Assembly (NCBI RefSeq): GCF_019721995.1
Contig: NZ_BLYC01000028.1
Location: 1-46,578 of the forward strand
DNA length: 46,578 bases
Source: Bathymodiolus japonicus methanotrophic gill symbiont
GTDB taxonomy: Bacteria > Pseudomonadota > Gammaproteobacteria > Methylococcales > Methylomonadaceae
Direction of reading: 5' to 3'
Each line of letters starts with the position of its first letter. Position 1 is the stretch's first letter. Made by a program: the position numbers and the translations under genes. The notes beneath the pieces were generated by a model, which saw only the letters and a list, made by a program, of their open reading frames with translations, did no database searches and was not told the DNA's origin. This document shows positions 26,334 through 35,377 of the stretch, one piece after another.

Positions 26334-27494
26334 TTAAGCTAATGCTAATGCGCGTAAACGCTGAACCTGTTCACAAATTTTCCGCCCAGCTTGTTTGATT
26401 TCTGCTTCGGTAGTATAACGACCAAAACTAATTCGCACCGCATTATAAAGCCTATCGCCTTCAATCCCCATCGCTCGTAATACATGCGAAGCTTCCATTG
26501 CACCACTGTTACACGCTGAACCTGAGGCAATCGCCACGGTTTCACGCAAAGCAATTAATAAAGCCTCTGAAGGTACATCCTCAAAACTCAGGTTAATAAT
26601 ATGCGGAACACTGTGTTGCGTATCACCATTAAGTTGTACACCGTCTAATTGACTCAAAGCCTCTAATAAACATTGTCTTAATTGCGTTAAATAATCCCAG
26701 TCCATTTGCAAGCGTTGTTGTTGTAAATTTAACGCCGTTGTCATTGCCACAATTTGATGTACGGGTAATGTGCCAGCGCGTAAACCTTGCTCCTGCCCTC
26801 CACCATGTAATAACGGCATTAATGCGGCTTTAGTTCGATGACGAATATACAAACAACCGATACCTTTAGGGGCGTAAAATTTATGTCCTGAAACGGAAAG
26901 AAAATCAATCGAGATTTGGTTTAAATCAATCGCCAATTTACCCGCACTTTGCGCTGCATCGATATGAAAAAACACCTGTTTTTGTTGGCATATCTCAGCA
27001 ATAGCGGCAATATCTTGAATCATACCTGTTTCATTATTAACCTGCATCACTGAAACCAATAACGTTTCATCGCTGATTGCCGTCTCCAATTCATGCAAAT
27101 CTAGCAAACCTTTACGATTAGGTCTTAAATAAGTCACCCGAAAACCTTGCCGCTCTAATTGTTTACAACAATCCAACACCGATTTATGTTCCGTTGCCGA
27201 CGTAATAATATGCTTTTTGTGATGTGCTTGACTGTGAGCCAAACCTTTTAATACTAGGTTATTAGATTCAGTTGCCCCAGAAGTAAAAAAAATCTGTTTA
27301 GGCTGTGCATTGAAATGTGCCGCTATTTCAGAACGTGCATTTTCCACCGCTTGCTCTGCTTGTTCCCCTAACTGATGTTGTATTGAAGCAGGGTTAGCAA
27401 AAATTCCTGTGTGATTTAAGTAATGCAACATTTGCGAAACAGCTTCTTCAGCAACAGGTGTTGTTGCGGCATAATCAAGATAAATTGTCGTCAT
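26334..27494 (-). CDS. Cysteine desulfurase (IscS/NifS/DndA type)
   Basis: A 386-residue PLP enzyme that takes sulfur from cysteine as a protein persulfide. Key features are YLDYAATTP at the start, TSGATESNN near residue 71, HKSV near 103 for PLP stacking, FHIDAAQSAGK near 178, the PLP lysine in SGHKFYAPKG near 204, and the active-site cysteine in ASGSACNSGAME near 328. A long loop around the cysteine places it in group I (IscS/NifS). No iscU, iscA or iscR homologue is beside it, unlike a housekeeping isc operon. With sulfur-dependent BREX genes in the same window it is a candidate DndA/SspA-like donor, but a general iron-sulfur role is also possible. Confidence 0.9.
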   Translation of the reverse strand: MTTIYLDYAATTPVAEEAVSQMLHYLNHTGIFANPASIQHQLGEQAEQAVENARSEIAAHFNAQPKQIFFTSGATESNNLVLKGLAHSQAHHKKHIITSATEHKSVLDCCKQLERQGFRVTYLRPNRKGLLDLHELETAISDETLLVSVMQVNNETGMIQDIAAIAEICQQKQVFFHIDAAQSAGKLAIDLNQISIDFLSVSGHKFYAPKGIGCLYIRHRTKAALMPLLHGGGQEQGLRAGTLPVHQIVAMTTALNLQQQRLQMDWDYLTQLRQCLLEALSQLDGVQLNGDTQHSVPHIINLSFEDVPSEALLIALRETVAIASGSACNSGAMEASHVLRAMGIEGDRLYNAVRISFGRYTTEAEIKQAGRKICEQVQRLRALALA

Positions 27495-27544
27495 AAAAAT
27501 TAAATAGGGTTATTTCAAGTTTAAAGCATAGCCTGAATAAGTTT

Positions 27545-27637
27545 AAATACACAATAAAAATCTACTTCTAATTACTATATAGTTCTATACTATAACCCCA
27601 CATACTATAGAGTTTTATAGTTACCTATAATGAGGCT
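27545..27637. promoter_or_regulatory. Repeats upstream of the second parA (candidate centromere/operator)
   Basis: Lies between the divergent cysteine desulfurase and parA genes. It contains ttctatactataa and ctatagagttttatag (27605-27620) plus further tatag/ctata units. Both motifs recur as exact complements at 30776-30811, upstream of a broken rep gene. Shared sites at parA and rep of one module suggest binding by the same regulator. Confidence 0.6.
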
Positions 27638-28243
27638 ATGTCTATGAAAAATATAAAACTTGTGAGTATTTGGAATCCAAAGGGAGGACAAGGTAAGTCA
27701 ATGCTTGCGATTAATTTAGCAGCGGCATCTATAGAAATTGGTATTAAACCAATGGTTATTTGTCAGGATCAGCAGGGAACATCAATAAACTATTTCAGAG
27801 AAGGAAACCTTAATTTTGAAGTCTTAGGTGAAATTCCCCAAGAAAAGCCCGATGTAGATATTGTCTTTTTTGACCATCAAGCTAGTGACTGGGAAGTTCC
27901 TAGTACCCATTTGCTCGTCATGCCTTTAAAACCTGCGCGTGACCAATATGCAACTTATATTGACGCGCTTAAACGTGCAAAAACTAAAAATAAAGAAGTT
28001 ATTACCGTAGTAACTGGTGGACAGGCACACAGAAAAAGCGAAAAAAGCACCACTGCCTATTTAAAAGAGCAAGGTGCATTCGTTATTCCTTCTAGTGGCG
28101 TTTTTAGTCGCGCATCAGAAGACTATAGAAGTATTTTTGATAGCAGTATGAACAAAGCTTATAAGGTGGGTGAACGGCGACGTGAAATTTCAAAAATTCT
28201 TGGCGCAATTCTCCTCAAACAATCAGACAACTCTCAAAACTAA
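27638..28243 (+). CDS. parA: ParA-like partition ATPase of a second replicon
   Basis: A 201-residue short ParA. The Walker A motif is PKGGQGKSMLAI at residues 13-24. The A' region is altered: MVICQDQQGTSINYF where VDxD is usual. The Walker B-like stretch is DIVFFDHQASDW near residue 75. An iterated upstream region and a following small basic/acidic gene (28256) give the usual par layout. Start ATG 27638 has tgagg upstream; ATG 27644 is an alternative. Confidence 0.82.
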   Translation: MSMKNIKLVSIWNPKGGQGKSMLAINLAAASIEIGIKPMVICQDQQGTSINYFREGNLNFEVLGEIPQEKPDVDIVFFDHQASDWEVPSTHLLVMPLKPARDQYATYIDALKRAKTKNKEVITVVTGGQAHRKSEKSTTAYLKEQGAFVIPSSGVFSRASEDYRSIFDSSMNKAYKVGERRREISKILGAILLKQSDNSQN

Positions 28244-28255
28244 AGAAGAAAAGCC

Positions 28256-28333
28256 ATGAACAATAAACCTGCTTGGATGAACCAAGAAGAACAGCGTGCT
28301 GACGAATTAACAGAAAATGAAATCAAACTATAA
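28256..28333 (+). pseudogene. parB-like gene, 5' fragment cut by IS3
   Basis: An ATG 12 bases after parA with Shine-Dalgarno-like aaagaagaaaag opens MNNKPAWMNQEEQRADEL and a few more codons, ending at a TAA supplied by the inserted IS3. The likely 3' end of the same gene survives at 30719-30781, beyond 2.4 kb of IS3 and R1 sequence. Confidence 0.6.
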
Positions 28334-29633
28334 TCCCCCAGCAAATCCAGACAAGAAATCAAAGCAATCTTATTCCAAATTAGTTACTATTTGTAAAAAA
28401 TTGGAGTATTAAAATGAGCAGAAAAAGAACGGTCTACAGTGCTGAATTTAAAAGCAAGTTGGTATTAGAAGTTTTAAAGAATGAAAAAACACTGCAAGAA
28501 ATTGCCAGTGCAAATAACATCACACCTAAGAACCTACAAAACTGGAAAAAAATATTCTTAGACAATGCAGAAATAGCAATGGAGCCCTCCAAAGCCGTTA
28601 AAGATTACAAAGAGGATCTATTAGCAGCTCAAGAACAAAATGAGATGCTCACAAAAATCGTAGGAAAAATGACGGTTGAAAAGGAGTGGCTCGAAAAAAA
28701 GCTAAAAAGCTTGGACTCATCTGATAGAAAACAGTTGATTGAGCCCAAGCTTAACACTCTACCTCTAACACAGCAGTGTGCATTATTAGGATTAAATAGA
28801 AGCAATCTCTATTACAAAAAAAGAGAGAATAAAAAGAAAGAAGAGATCAAAACTCAGATTAATCACATTTTTAAAGACATCCCTATTTATGGTGCGGCTA
28901 AAGTACACCAGCAGTTGCTTGAAGGTGGTTTTAAAGTCAGTTTAAACACGGTGGCGAGTTATCGGCAGCAGATGGGCTTGAAAGCCGTATTAGCGGTAAA
29001 ACAAGTCAATACAACGATCCCCATAAAAGAACATAAAAAATATACTTATAAGCTTAGAGATCTTGATATATCACACGCTAACCAAGTTTGGAGTACAGAT
29101 ATAACCTATATTAAAACCAAAGAAGGGATGGTTTATTTAGCGGCGATTATTGATTGGCACTCAAAAGCAGTGCTCGCCCATAAAATATCAAACACAATGG
29201 ATTCTTTTTTAGTTATGGATGTATTAGATGAAGCGCTTTCTCTCTACGGAACACCTGAAATTTTTAATACGGATCAAGGCAGTCAATACACCAGTGAAAT
29301 TCATACCCAACGACTAAAAAACAAAGGCATTACTATTTCTATGGATGGAAAAGGACGAGCAACGGATAATATTTGTATTGAACGGTTTTGGCGAAGTGCA
29401 AAATGTGAGCGTATTTATTTAAATGAATATGGTTCAATTAGAGCGTTAATAGAAGATGTTGATGACTATATTGAGTTTTATAATCATCAACGGTTTCATG
29501 AAACCCTGGACTATAAAAAACCAATGAATGTATATAGAGAAAGTATTTTAGCTAATGAACAGCAGAATGAAGCGGCTTAGGAATATGGAATAAGGATTGT
29601 TGAAAAATCTGTCTTGACTCTTTGGGGTGCTAT
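28329..29633 (+). mobile_element. IS3-family element, copy 3
   Basis: A full 1305-bp element with both ends (tataatccccc ... ggggtgctat). The flanking tetramers (aaac and catc) differ because the right side abuts the interior of IS3 copy 4 in opposite orientation, so a rearrangement or nested insertion with loss occurred. Confidence 0.92.
28414..29580 (+). CDS. IS3-family transposase (copy 3)
   Basis: 388 residues, identical to copy 2 at 25067, all DDE residues present. Its element is complete and could be active. Confidence 0.95.
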   Translation: MSRKRTVYSAEFKSKLVLEVLKNEKTLQEIASANNITPKNLQNWKKIFLDNAEIAMEPSKAVKDYKEDLLAAQEQNEMLTKIVGKMTVEKEWLEKKLKSLDSSDRKQLIEPKLNTLPLTQQCALLGLNRSNLYYKKRENKKKEEIKTQINHIFKDIPIYGAAKVHQQLLEGGFKVSLNTVASYRQQMGLKAVLAVKQVNTTIPIKEHKKYTYKLRDLDISHANQVWSTDITYIKTKEGMVYLAAIIDWHSKAVLAHKISNTMDSFLVMDVLDEALSLYGTPEIFNTDQGSQYTSEIHTQRLKNKGITISMDGKGRATDNICIERFWRSAKCERIYLNEYGSIRALIEDVDDYIEFYNHQRFHETLDYKKPMNVYRESILANEQQNEAA

Positions 29634-30450
29634 CATCTAATACATCCATAACTAAAAAAGAATCCATTGTGTTTGATATTTTATGGGCGAGCACTGCTTT
29701 TGAGTGCCAATCAATAATCGCCGCTAAATAAACCATCCCTTCTTTGGTTTTAATATAGGTTATATCTGTACTCCAAACTTGGTTAGCGTGTGATATATCA
29801 AGATCTCTAAGCTTATAAGTATATTTTTTATGTTCTTTTATGGGGATCGTTGTATTGACTTGTTTTACCGCTAATACGGCTTTCAAGCCCATCTGCTGCC
29901 GATAACTCGCCACCGTGTTTAAACTGACTTTAAAACCACCTTCAAGCAACTGCTGGTGTACTTTAGCCGCACCATAAATAGGGATGTCTTTAAAAATGTG
30001 ATTAATCTGAGTTTTGATCTCTTCTTTCTTTTTATTCTCTCTTTTTTTGTAATAGAGATTGCTTCTATTTAATCCTAATAATGCACACTGCTGTGTTAGA
30101 GGTAGAGTGTTAAGCTTGGGCTCAATCAACTGTTTTCTATCAGATGAGTCCAAGCTTTTTAGCTTTTTTTCGAGCCACTCCTTTTCAACCGTCATTTTTC
30201 CTACGATTTTTGTGAGCATCTCATTTTGTTCTTGAGCTGCTAATAGATCCTCTTTGTAATCTTTAACGGCTTTGGAGGGCTCCATTGCTATTTCTGCATT
30301 GTCTAAGAATATTTTTTTCCAGTTTTGTAGGTTCTTAGGTGTGATGTTATTTGCACTGGCAATTTCTTGCAGTGTTTTTTCATTCTTTAAAACTTCTAAT
30401 ACCAACTTGCTTTTAAATTCAGCACTGTAGACCGTTCTTTTTCTGCTCAT
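29634..30450 (-). pseudogene. IS3-family transposase (copy 4), C-terminus lost
   Basis: Identical to the full transposase up to SFLVMDVLD near residue 273, then replaced by unrelated residues read from the end of copy 3. The second Asp and the Glu of the catalytic triad are missing, so it cannot transpose; it retains the DNA-binding part and could act as an inhibitor. Confidence 0.9.
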
Positions 30451-30535
30451 TTTAATACTCCAATTTTTTACAAATAGTAACTAATTTGGAATAAGATTGC
30501 TTTGATTTCTTGTCTGGATTTGCTGGGGGATTATA
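29634..30535 (-). mobile_element. IS3-family element copy 4, 3'-truncated and inverted
   Basis: Carries the left end (near 30535) and the first 273 or so codons of the transposase on the minus strand, then breaks at catctaatac, where copy 3 ends. About 400 bp including the right end are missing. The open frame continues as a chimera into copy 3 down to 29548, which is not a real gene end. Confidence 0.92.
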
Positions 30536-30718
30536 CCTCGTCCCGACCCAACAAGGGGTCGGAACATAGACTCCAAATGACTTGACGCCGTGTCGGATGG
30601 CCTTTTATTTTGTCTCCACCTTCGCTAACGCTCAGACTCCGACAAAACAACGGCCCTACGGCTATCGCGGACTAAAAATCTTCACTTCGCTTAGGCTACG
30701 TTTCCCTGATTTTCAGCG
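30536..30718 (-). repeat. R1 repeat, truncated copy
   Basis: Reverse complement of R1 from its shared terminus (ending ccctgattttcagcg at 30718) to the ccgacccaacaaggggtcgg hairpin, where IS3 copy 4 begins. About 110 bp of the distal end are lost. Confidence 0.82.
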
Positions 30719-30781
30719 TTAGCTGAGGAAGCTATCAAAATGCTCTTAATAAAATACGGAGAGAATACTAAAAATTTATAG
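30719..30781 (+). pseudogene. parB-like gene, 3' fragment
   Basis: The frame from 30719 reads LAEEAIKMLLIKYGENTKNL and stops at TAG. It lies just upstream of the repeats and the broken rep gene, as the intact ParB-like gene lies upstream of rep at 9761. It is probably the end of the gene that begins at 28256, separated from it by R1 and IS3 insertions. Confidence 0.5.
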
Positions 30782-30811
30782 TATAGAATTTGATACTATA
30801 AAACTCTATAG
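30776..30811. repeat. Repeats upstream of the broken rep gene
   Basis: ttatagtatagaa (30776-30788) and ctataaaactctatag (30796-30811) are exact complements of the two motifs found upstream of parA at 27.6 kb. Confidence 0.65.
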
Positions 30812-30853
30812 TTTTATTTGTACGTTATATATTAACTTTAAAAATATAAATCA

Positions 30854-30997
30854 ATGACAGCTAACAAACAACTTAAAAAGCCTCCAGTCGACAATAGCGA
30901 GTATTCAACATGATTTGTTTGCTCAATTTTTAACAAACATGAAAATAATGTTTCTAATACAATTGAATATTGGGAACGCATACCAAAATACTTCATT
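30854..30997 (+). pseudogene. Replication initiator gene, 5' fragment, frameshifted
   Basis: Starts MTANKQLKKPP and then, over shifts of frame, reads SIQHDLFAQFLTN and NVSNTIEYWERIPKYF. These match SLQYDLFSQFLAK and KVSNTVEYWERIPKYF of the intact initiator at 9761. At least two frameshifts are present. IS3 copy 5 removes the rest at 30997. It is therefore the corpse of a second, related replicon. Confidence 0.85.
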
Positions 30998-32302
30998 ATA
31001 GCACCCCAAAGAGTCAAGACAGATTTTTCAACAATCCTTATTCCATATTCCTAAGCCGCTTCATTCTGCTGTTCATTAGCTAAAATACTTTCTCTATATA
31101 CATTCATTGGTTTTTTATAGTCCAGGGTTTCATGAAACCGTTGATGATTATAAAACTCAATATAGTCATCAACATCTTCTATTAACGCTCTAATTGAACC
31201 ATATTCATTTAAATAAATACGCTCACATTTTGCACTTCGCCAAAACCGTTCAATACAAATATTATCCGTTGCTCGTCCTTTTCCATCCATAGAAATAGTA
31301 ATGCCTTTGTTTTTTAGTCGTTGGGTATGAATTTCACTGGTGTATTGACTGCCTTGATCCGTATTAAAAATTTCAGGTGTTCCGTAGAGAGAAAGCGCTT
31401 CATCTAATACATCCATAACTAAAAAAGAATCCATTGTGTTTGATATTTTATGGGCGAGCACTGCTTTTGAGTGCCAATCAATAATCGCCGCTAAATAAAC
31501 CATCCCTTCTTTGGTTTTAATATAGGTTATATCTGTACTCCAAACTTGGTTAGCGTGTGATATATCAAGATCTCTAAGCTTATAAGTATATTTTTTATGT
31601 TCTTTTATGGGGATCGTTGTATTGACTTGTTTTACCGCTAATACGGCTTTCAAGCCCATCTGCTGCCGATAACTCGCCACCGTGTTTAAACTGACTTTAA
31701 AACCACCTTCAAGCAACTGCTGGTGTACTTTAGCCGCACCATAAATAGGGATGTCTTTAAAAATGTGATTAATCTGAGTTTTGATCTCTTCTTTCTTTTT
31801 ATTCTCTCTTTTTTTGTAATAGAGATTGCTTCTATTTAATCCTAATAATGCACACTGCTGTGTTAGAGGTAGAGTGTTAAGCTTGGGCTCAATCAACTGT
31901 TTTCTATCAGATGAGTCCAAGCTTTTTAGCTTTTTTTCGAGCCACTCCTTTTCAACCGTCATTTTTCCTACGATTTTTGTGAGCATCTCATTTTGTTCTT
32001 GAGCTGCTAATAGATCCTCTTTGTAATCTTTAACGGCTTTGGAGGGCTCCATTGCTATTTCTGCATTGTCTAAGAATATTTTTTTCCAGTTTTGTAGGTT
32101 CTTAGGTGTGATGTTATTTGCACTGGCAATTTCTTGCAGTGTTTTTTCATTCTTTAAAACTTCTAATACCAACTTGCTTTTAAATTCAGCACTGTAGACC
32201 GTTCTTTTTCTGCTCATTTTAATACTCCAATTTTTTACAAATAGTAACTAATTTGGAATAAGATTGCTTTGATTTCTTGTCTGGATTTGCTGGGGGATTA
32301 TA
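30998..32302 (-). mobile_element. IS3-family element, copy 5
   Basis: A full 1305-bp element with both ends. The neighbouring tetramers (catt and cctt) differ, so the insertion site has been rearranged. It joins the broken rep gene of one replicon to the truncated repA of another. Confidence 0.92.
31051..32217 (-). CDS. IS3-family transposase (copy 5)
   Basis: 388 residues, identical to copies 2 and 3. Complete and potentially active. Confidence 0.95.
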   Translation of the reverse strand: MSRKRTVYSAEFKSKLVLEVLKNEKTLQEIASANNITPKNLQNWKKIFLDNAEIAMEPSKAVKDYKEDLLAAQEQNEMLTKIVGKMTVEKEWLEKKLKSLDSSDRKQLIEPKLNTLPLTQQCALLGLNRSNLYYKKRENKKKEEIKTQINHIFKDIPIYGAAKVHQQLLEGGFKVSLNTVASYRQQMGLKAVLAVKQVNTTIPIKEHKKYTYKLRDLDISHANQVWSTDITYIKTKEGMVYLAAIIDWHSKAVLAHKISNTMDSFLVMDVLDEALSLYGTPEIFNTDQGSQYTSEIHTQRLKNKGITISMDGKGRATDNICIERFWRSAKCERIYLNEYGSIRALIEDVDDYIEFYNHQRFHETLDYKKPMNVYRESILANEQQNEAA

Positions 32303-33267
32303 CCTTTATCCTGTTCTAGAACATAATTAATGTTACCTATAATTCTGTCGGAATCATAGCTGCTTACTAATTCTTTTATTATTATAGGGCCAATACCATG
32401 ATACTGAAGTAACTCTATTACCTCATTGTTTTTGCTATCCATTTTCCCTTGAGAAACTTCAGATGTTTTACGAGTAAAAGTTACTATGTTCCCAAGAATT
32501 GATATTGTGTATCCTGGTAAATGGTTAGATTCTGATATCCTATTTAAATTATATTTAAGCTTTACAATAGGAGCTGTTGCCCCCAATTTGTTACGCAAGG
32601 TTTCTAATCCAATACTCCAAGACTTCTGTTTTCCACAGTGCTTTCTAGCTAATTCATACAACCTTCTTTCTGTCGGTTTTCTAAGCCTAAAATATTCTTT
32701 ATCGATAGTAAGAATTTCTTTACCTATTATAGAGTTATAAAACCAATCAGAAAGTTTTACCTCAATGCCAATCATTCGTCCGTTGTCTGGATGCTTTTCA
32801 ACAATCTTAAATGATTCCAAAATAGCAAAATTTTCTATAACTCTCGTACCATTTGTTACAATATTTGTTTCAATTCTAGTCCCCACAAGGCGAGCTAAAG
32901 CTTCTCGTAATATTTGATAGCCTTTACCACCAGTTTGTCTATTGGTTGATACTAGAAAATCATATGCAACAAACCTAACATTTTGAGCAGGAATATCTCC
33001 TTTATTTACATTGCTTATTAAGCTACTCGCAATATAAAGCAAAACATCCTTATCATGAATAGTAGCTAACCCATCTACATAACTTGGTGTTATCTTAATT
33101 CGGTCTCCATTATTACTTTCATACTCAAGCACTCTAAAGTCAGTTTTTGTAGATAAGCTGAACACAGGATGTTCCATAGAGGCTAAATCATCTTTATATG
33201 TATCAAAAACATCACAACTAAAAAAATTTTGTTGTTTATGCCTTATAGGAAGTAGAGGATTGGCCAT
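32303..33267 (-). pseudogene. repA: Replication initiator protein A (RPA family), C-terminus cut by IS3
   Basis: The N-terminal 320 or so residues match plasmid replication initiator A proteins: LPIRHKQQNFFSCDVFD, DDLASMEHPVFSLSTKTD, FVAYDFLVSTNRQTGGKGYQ, LREALARLVGTRIETNI. The winged-helix region follows. From 32302 downward the frame reads IS3 sequence and stops at 32248, adding 17 foreign residues. The conserved initiator part is mostly complete, so residual function cannot be excluded. Iteron-like repeats lie upstream, as expected. Confidence 0.82.
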
Positions 33268-33274
33268 TGATATT

Positions 33275-33337
33275 CGTGCTTCTAGGAATTATTGATAATG
33301 ATTTTAATGCAAAAAGTGTCGTGCTTCTAGGAATTTA
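33275..33337 (+). repeat. Two 16-bp repeats before repA (candidate operator)
   Basis: cgtgcttctaggaatt at 33275 and 33320, starting 8 bases upstream of the repA start codon. The position suggests binding by RepA for autoregulation. Confidence 0.65.
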
Positions 33338-33427
33338 TATAAAATATCATTAAAACTATTAAAAATGAGTGTATTTTAATTTTGGCGAAGGTATTGAGAC
33401 TCCTCATATCCTTCTAAATATAGGAGT

Positions 33428-33528
33428 GTTACTTTACGGATTAACGTTCGTTACTTTACGGATTAAAGTGTTACTTTACGGATTCAGAGTTGTTACTTTA
33501 CGGATGTTTATTTCGTTACTTTACGAAT
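33428..33528 (+). repeat. Five origin-type iterons upstream of repA
   Basis: gttactttacggatt starts at 33428, 33450, 33470, 33492 and 33515 (the last one is gttactttacgaat). The spacing of 20-23 bases, about two helical turns, is typical of plasmid iterons. It is likely the replication origin of the repA replicon. Confidence 0.85.
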
Positions 33529-33819
33529 CTCTTATATTTATAAGTTCATAATAAATATAAATTTTATTAGAAAAAGTCCTCCTCTAACAAATAAGTATTA
33601 ACTATATTTAACTACAACAGATTAGAAATGAGATGAAAACAATTATCACTGGGGTGTTCTTTTGGAAAAAAGCAAACCTGCCTATGGCTAAAAAAGTAAT
33701 GGAAGAACGTTCACGTAAGCGTCAATTACAAGGTTTACCGCCTCGCGTGGAAAAACTACTGGTGGCTTTCGCTTGAGTGGTAGTGCCTTAAGTTGGCGCA
33801 TATGGGGCGAATAGCCCTG
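33529..33819. other. Mostly non-coding stretch with a short open frame
   Basis: A short frame at 33684-33776 reads MAKKVMEERSRKRQLQGLPP and ten more residues, ending at TGA. It has no clear family and may be a gene fragment. The rest shows no gene. Confidence 0.35.
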
Positions 33820-33933
33820 TTATGTTGATTCTCCAAACTCCGTTTTAAAATTATCATTTGGATTTGCTTCAAAATGGTGTTCAAGATAGTTCTTTATCAT
33901 TTCCTCTGTCATTTGACCCACCGTCACACAAAA
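33820..33933 (-). pseudogene. IS200/IS605-family TnpA C-terminal remnant
   Basis: The minus-strand frame reads VTVGQMTEEMIKNYLEHHFE and then NPNDNFKTEF before a stop at 33820-33822. This matches the C-terminal helix of IS200/IS605 HUH transposases as I know them. The HUH motif and the catalytic Tyr lie upstream and are missing. IS4 copy 3 follows 23 bp further on. Confidence 0.65.
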
Positions 33934-33956
33934 TTACAGTTGATAGACCTTTAAGA

Positions 33957-35377
33957 CATCTCCTTACACACAAGTCTGATATAAGAGTGTAAAATCTCAT
34001 TATTTTAGTAACGATGACTGAGACTTGGGCAGAAATGGAATTTTGTAATTTAGATTTAGGTGATTCACGGCTTAATAAAAGAGCAGTTAAATTGATAGAA
34101 ACTTTTGTAAAAGCGCCTAAACTAAGCATTCCTCAGGCTTGCCAAGGCTGGGCTGAAACACAAGCGACTTATCGATTTTATGCAAATGAAAATGTGACAT
34201 GGGAAAAGTTGTTAGTCGCCCATACAGATCAAGTTGAACAGCGCATTATAGTCAGTGAAGAGCCCGTTATTTTATGCTTACAAGATACGACAGAATTAGA
34301 TTTTAATGGACAAGAAACTGAGGATTTAGGTCGCTTATCTTACGATGCCCAAAGAGGCATGTACTTGCATCCGACACTCTGCATTACACCAGACCGGCTC
34401 CCTTTAGGGGTTAGTGATGCGTGGATGTGGGCAAGAGGAAAAAGCAAAGCAGAAGATCAAAATAATCCCACGATAAAAGAAAGTGATCGCTGGATAGAAG
34501 GTTATGAACGTGTCGCTGAAATGGCCGAACGTTGCCCTAAAAGTCGGCTCGTTTATGTGGCCGATAGAGAAGGTGATATTTTAAGTCTTATGCAGAGAAG
34601 TAAGGCGTTAAATACGCCTGCTGACTGGCTAGTAAGAGCCAGGCATAACCGTAAATTATCAGCGGATGAAACACTGTGGGATAGCGTCGATAAGCAAGAG
34701 GTTATGAGTCGCGTTAGTTTTATTAAGCCACGAAAAAAAGGCGAAAAATCGCGACAAGTTCAGCAAGAAATTAAAGTGTTACGCTGCACTTTCCCCGTAA
34801 AAGGGAAAGAAGGTATTGAAGTAACTTTGGTTCAGGCAAAAGAAATCAACCCGCCTAAAGGGAAGTCACCGCTCATATGGCGCTTATTAAGCAATCGAAG
34901 GGTAGAAAGTGAAGATCAAGCCTGTGAGTTGATTGACTGGTATCGCTGTCGCTGGGAAATAGAAATGTTTTTTGATATTTTGAAAGTGGGCTGCAAGGTT
35001 GAAAAGCTTCAATTATCCAGTAAAGAGCGCATTGAAAAAGCCTTAGTCATGGCCATGGTTATTGCTTGGCGGGTGATGTATCTTATGCGCTTAGGTCGCA
35101 TCTGTCCTGACTTGCCTGCTGAATTAATCTTTGATCCTTTAGAATGGAAATCATCTTATGGTTTATTGGACAAAAAGATACCCAAAAAAGTGCCTACACT
35201 GAATGCCGTGTTAAGAAATTTAGCGACATTGGGTGGTTTTTTAGGGCGTAAATCAGATGGTGACCCTGGTGCGAAAAGTATTTGGATCGGTTTTCAGAGG
35301 ATTCAGGACTGCGTATATGGTATTCAAATGGCCAGAAAGCTAAAAGGCGTATTTTAGGACTTGTGTGTAAGGAGGTG
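33957..35377 (+). mobile_element. IS4-family element, copy 3
   Basis: A full 1421-bp element with both inverted repeats (catctccttacacacaag ... gtgtgtaaggaggtg). The flanking 9-mers (cctttaaga and ccttttatc) agree only at the first five bases, so there is no proper target duplication; recombination between IS4 copies is likely. It sits directly upstream of the BREX operon. Confidence 0.94.
34014..35357 (+). CDS. tnpA: IS4-family transposase (copy 3)
   Basis: 447 residues, identical to copies 1 and 2, complete. Transcribed toward the BREX operon; read-through could contribute to its expression. Confidence 0.95.
   Translation: MTETWAEMEFCNLDLGDSRLNKRAVKLIETFVKAPKLSIPQACQGWAETQATYRFYANENVTWEKLLVAHTDQVEQRIIVSEEPVILCLQDTTELDFNGQETEDLGRLSYDAQRGMYLHPTLCITPDRLPLGVSDAWMWARGKSKAEDQNNPTIKESDRWIEGYERVAEMAERCPKSRLVYVADREGDILSLMQRSKALNTPADWLVRARHNRKLSADETLWDSVDKQEVMSRVSFIKPRKKGEKSRQVQQEIKVLRCTFPVKGKEGIEVTLVQAKEINPPKGKSPLIWRLLSNRRVESEDQACELIDWYRCRWEIEMFFDILKVGCKVEKLQLSSKERIEKALVMAMVIAWRVMYLMRLGRICPDLPAELIFDPLEWKSSYGLLDKKIPKKVPTLNAVLRNLATLGGFLGRKSDGDPGAKSIWIGFQRIQDCVYGIQMARKLKGVF

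Noticed and set aside
29548-30450. 300-codon transposase frame as a distinct gene variant
   Set aside because: Its last 27 or so residues come from the end of the adjacent IS3 copy 3 read backwards. It is a truncated copy, not a variant.
32248-32302. RepA C-terminus ending in IIPQQIQTRNQ
   Set aside because: These residues are encoded by the IS3 left end and do not belong to RepA.
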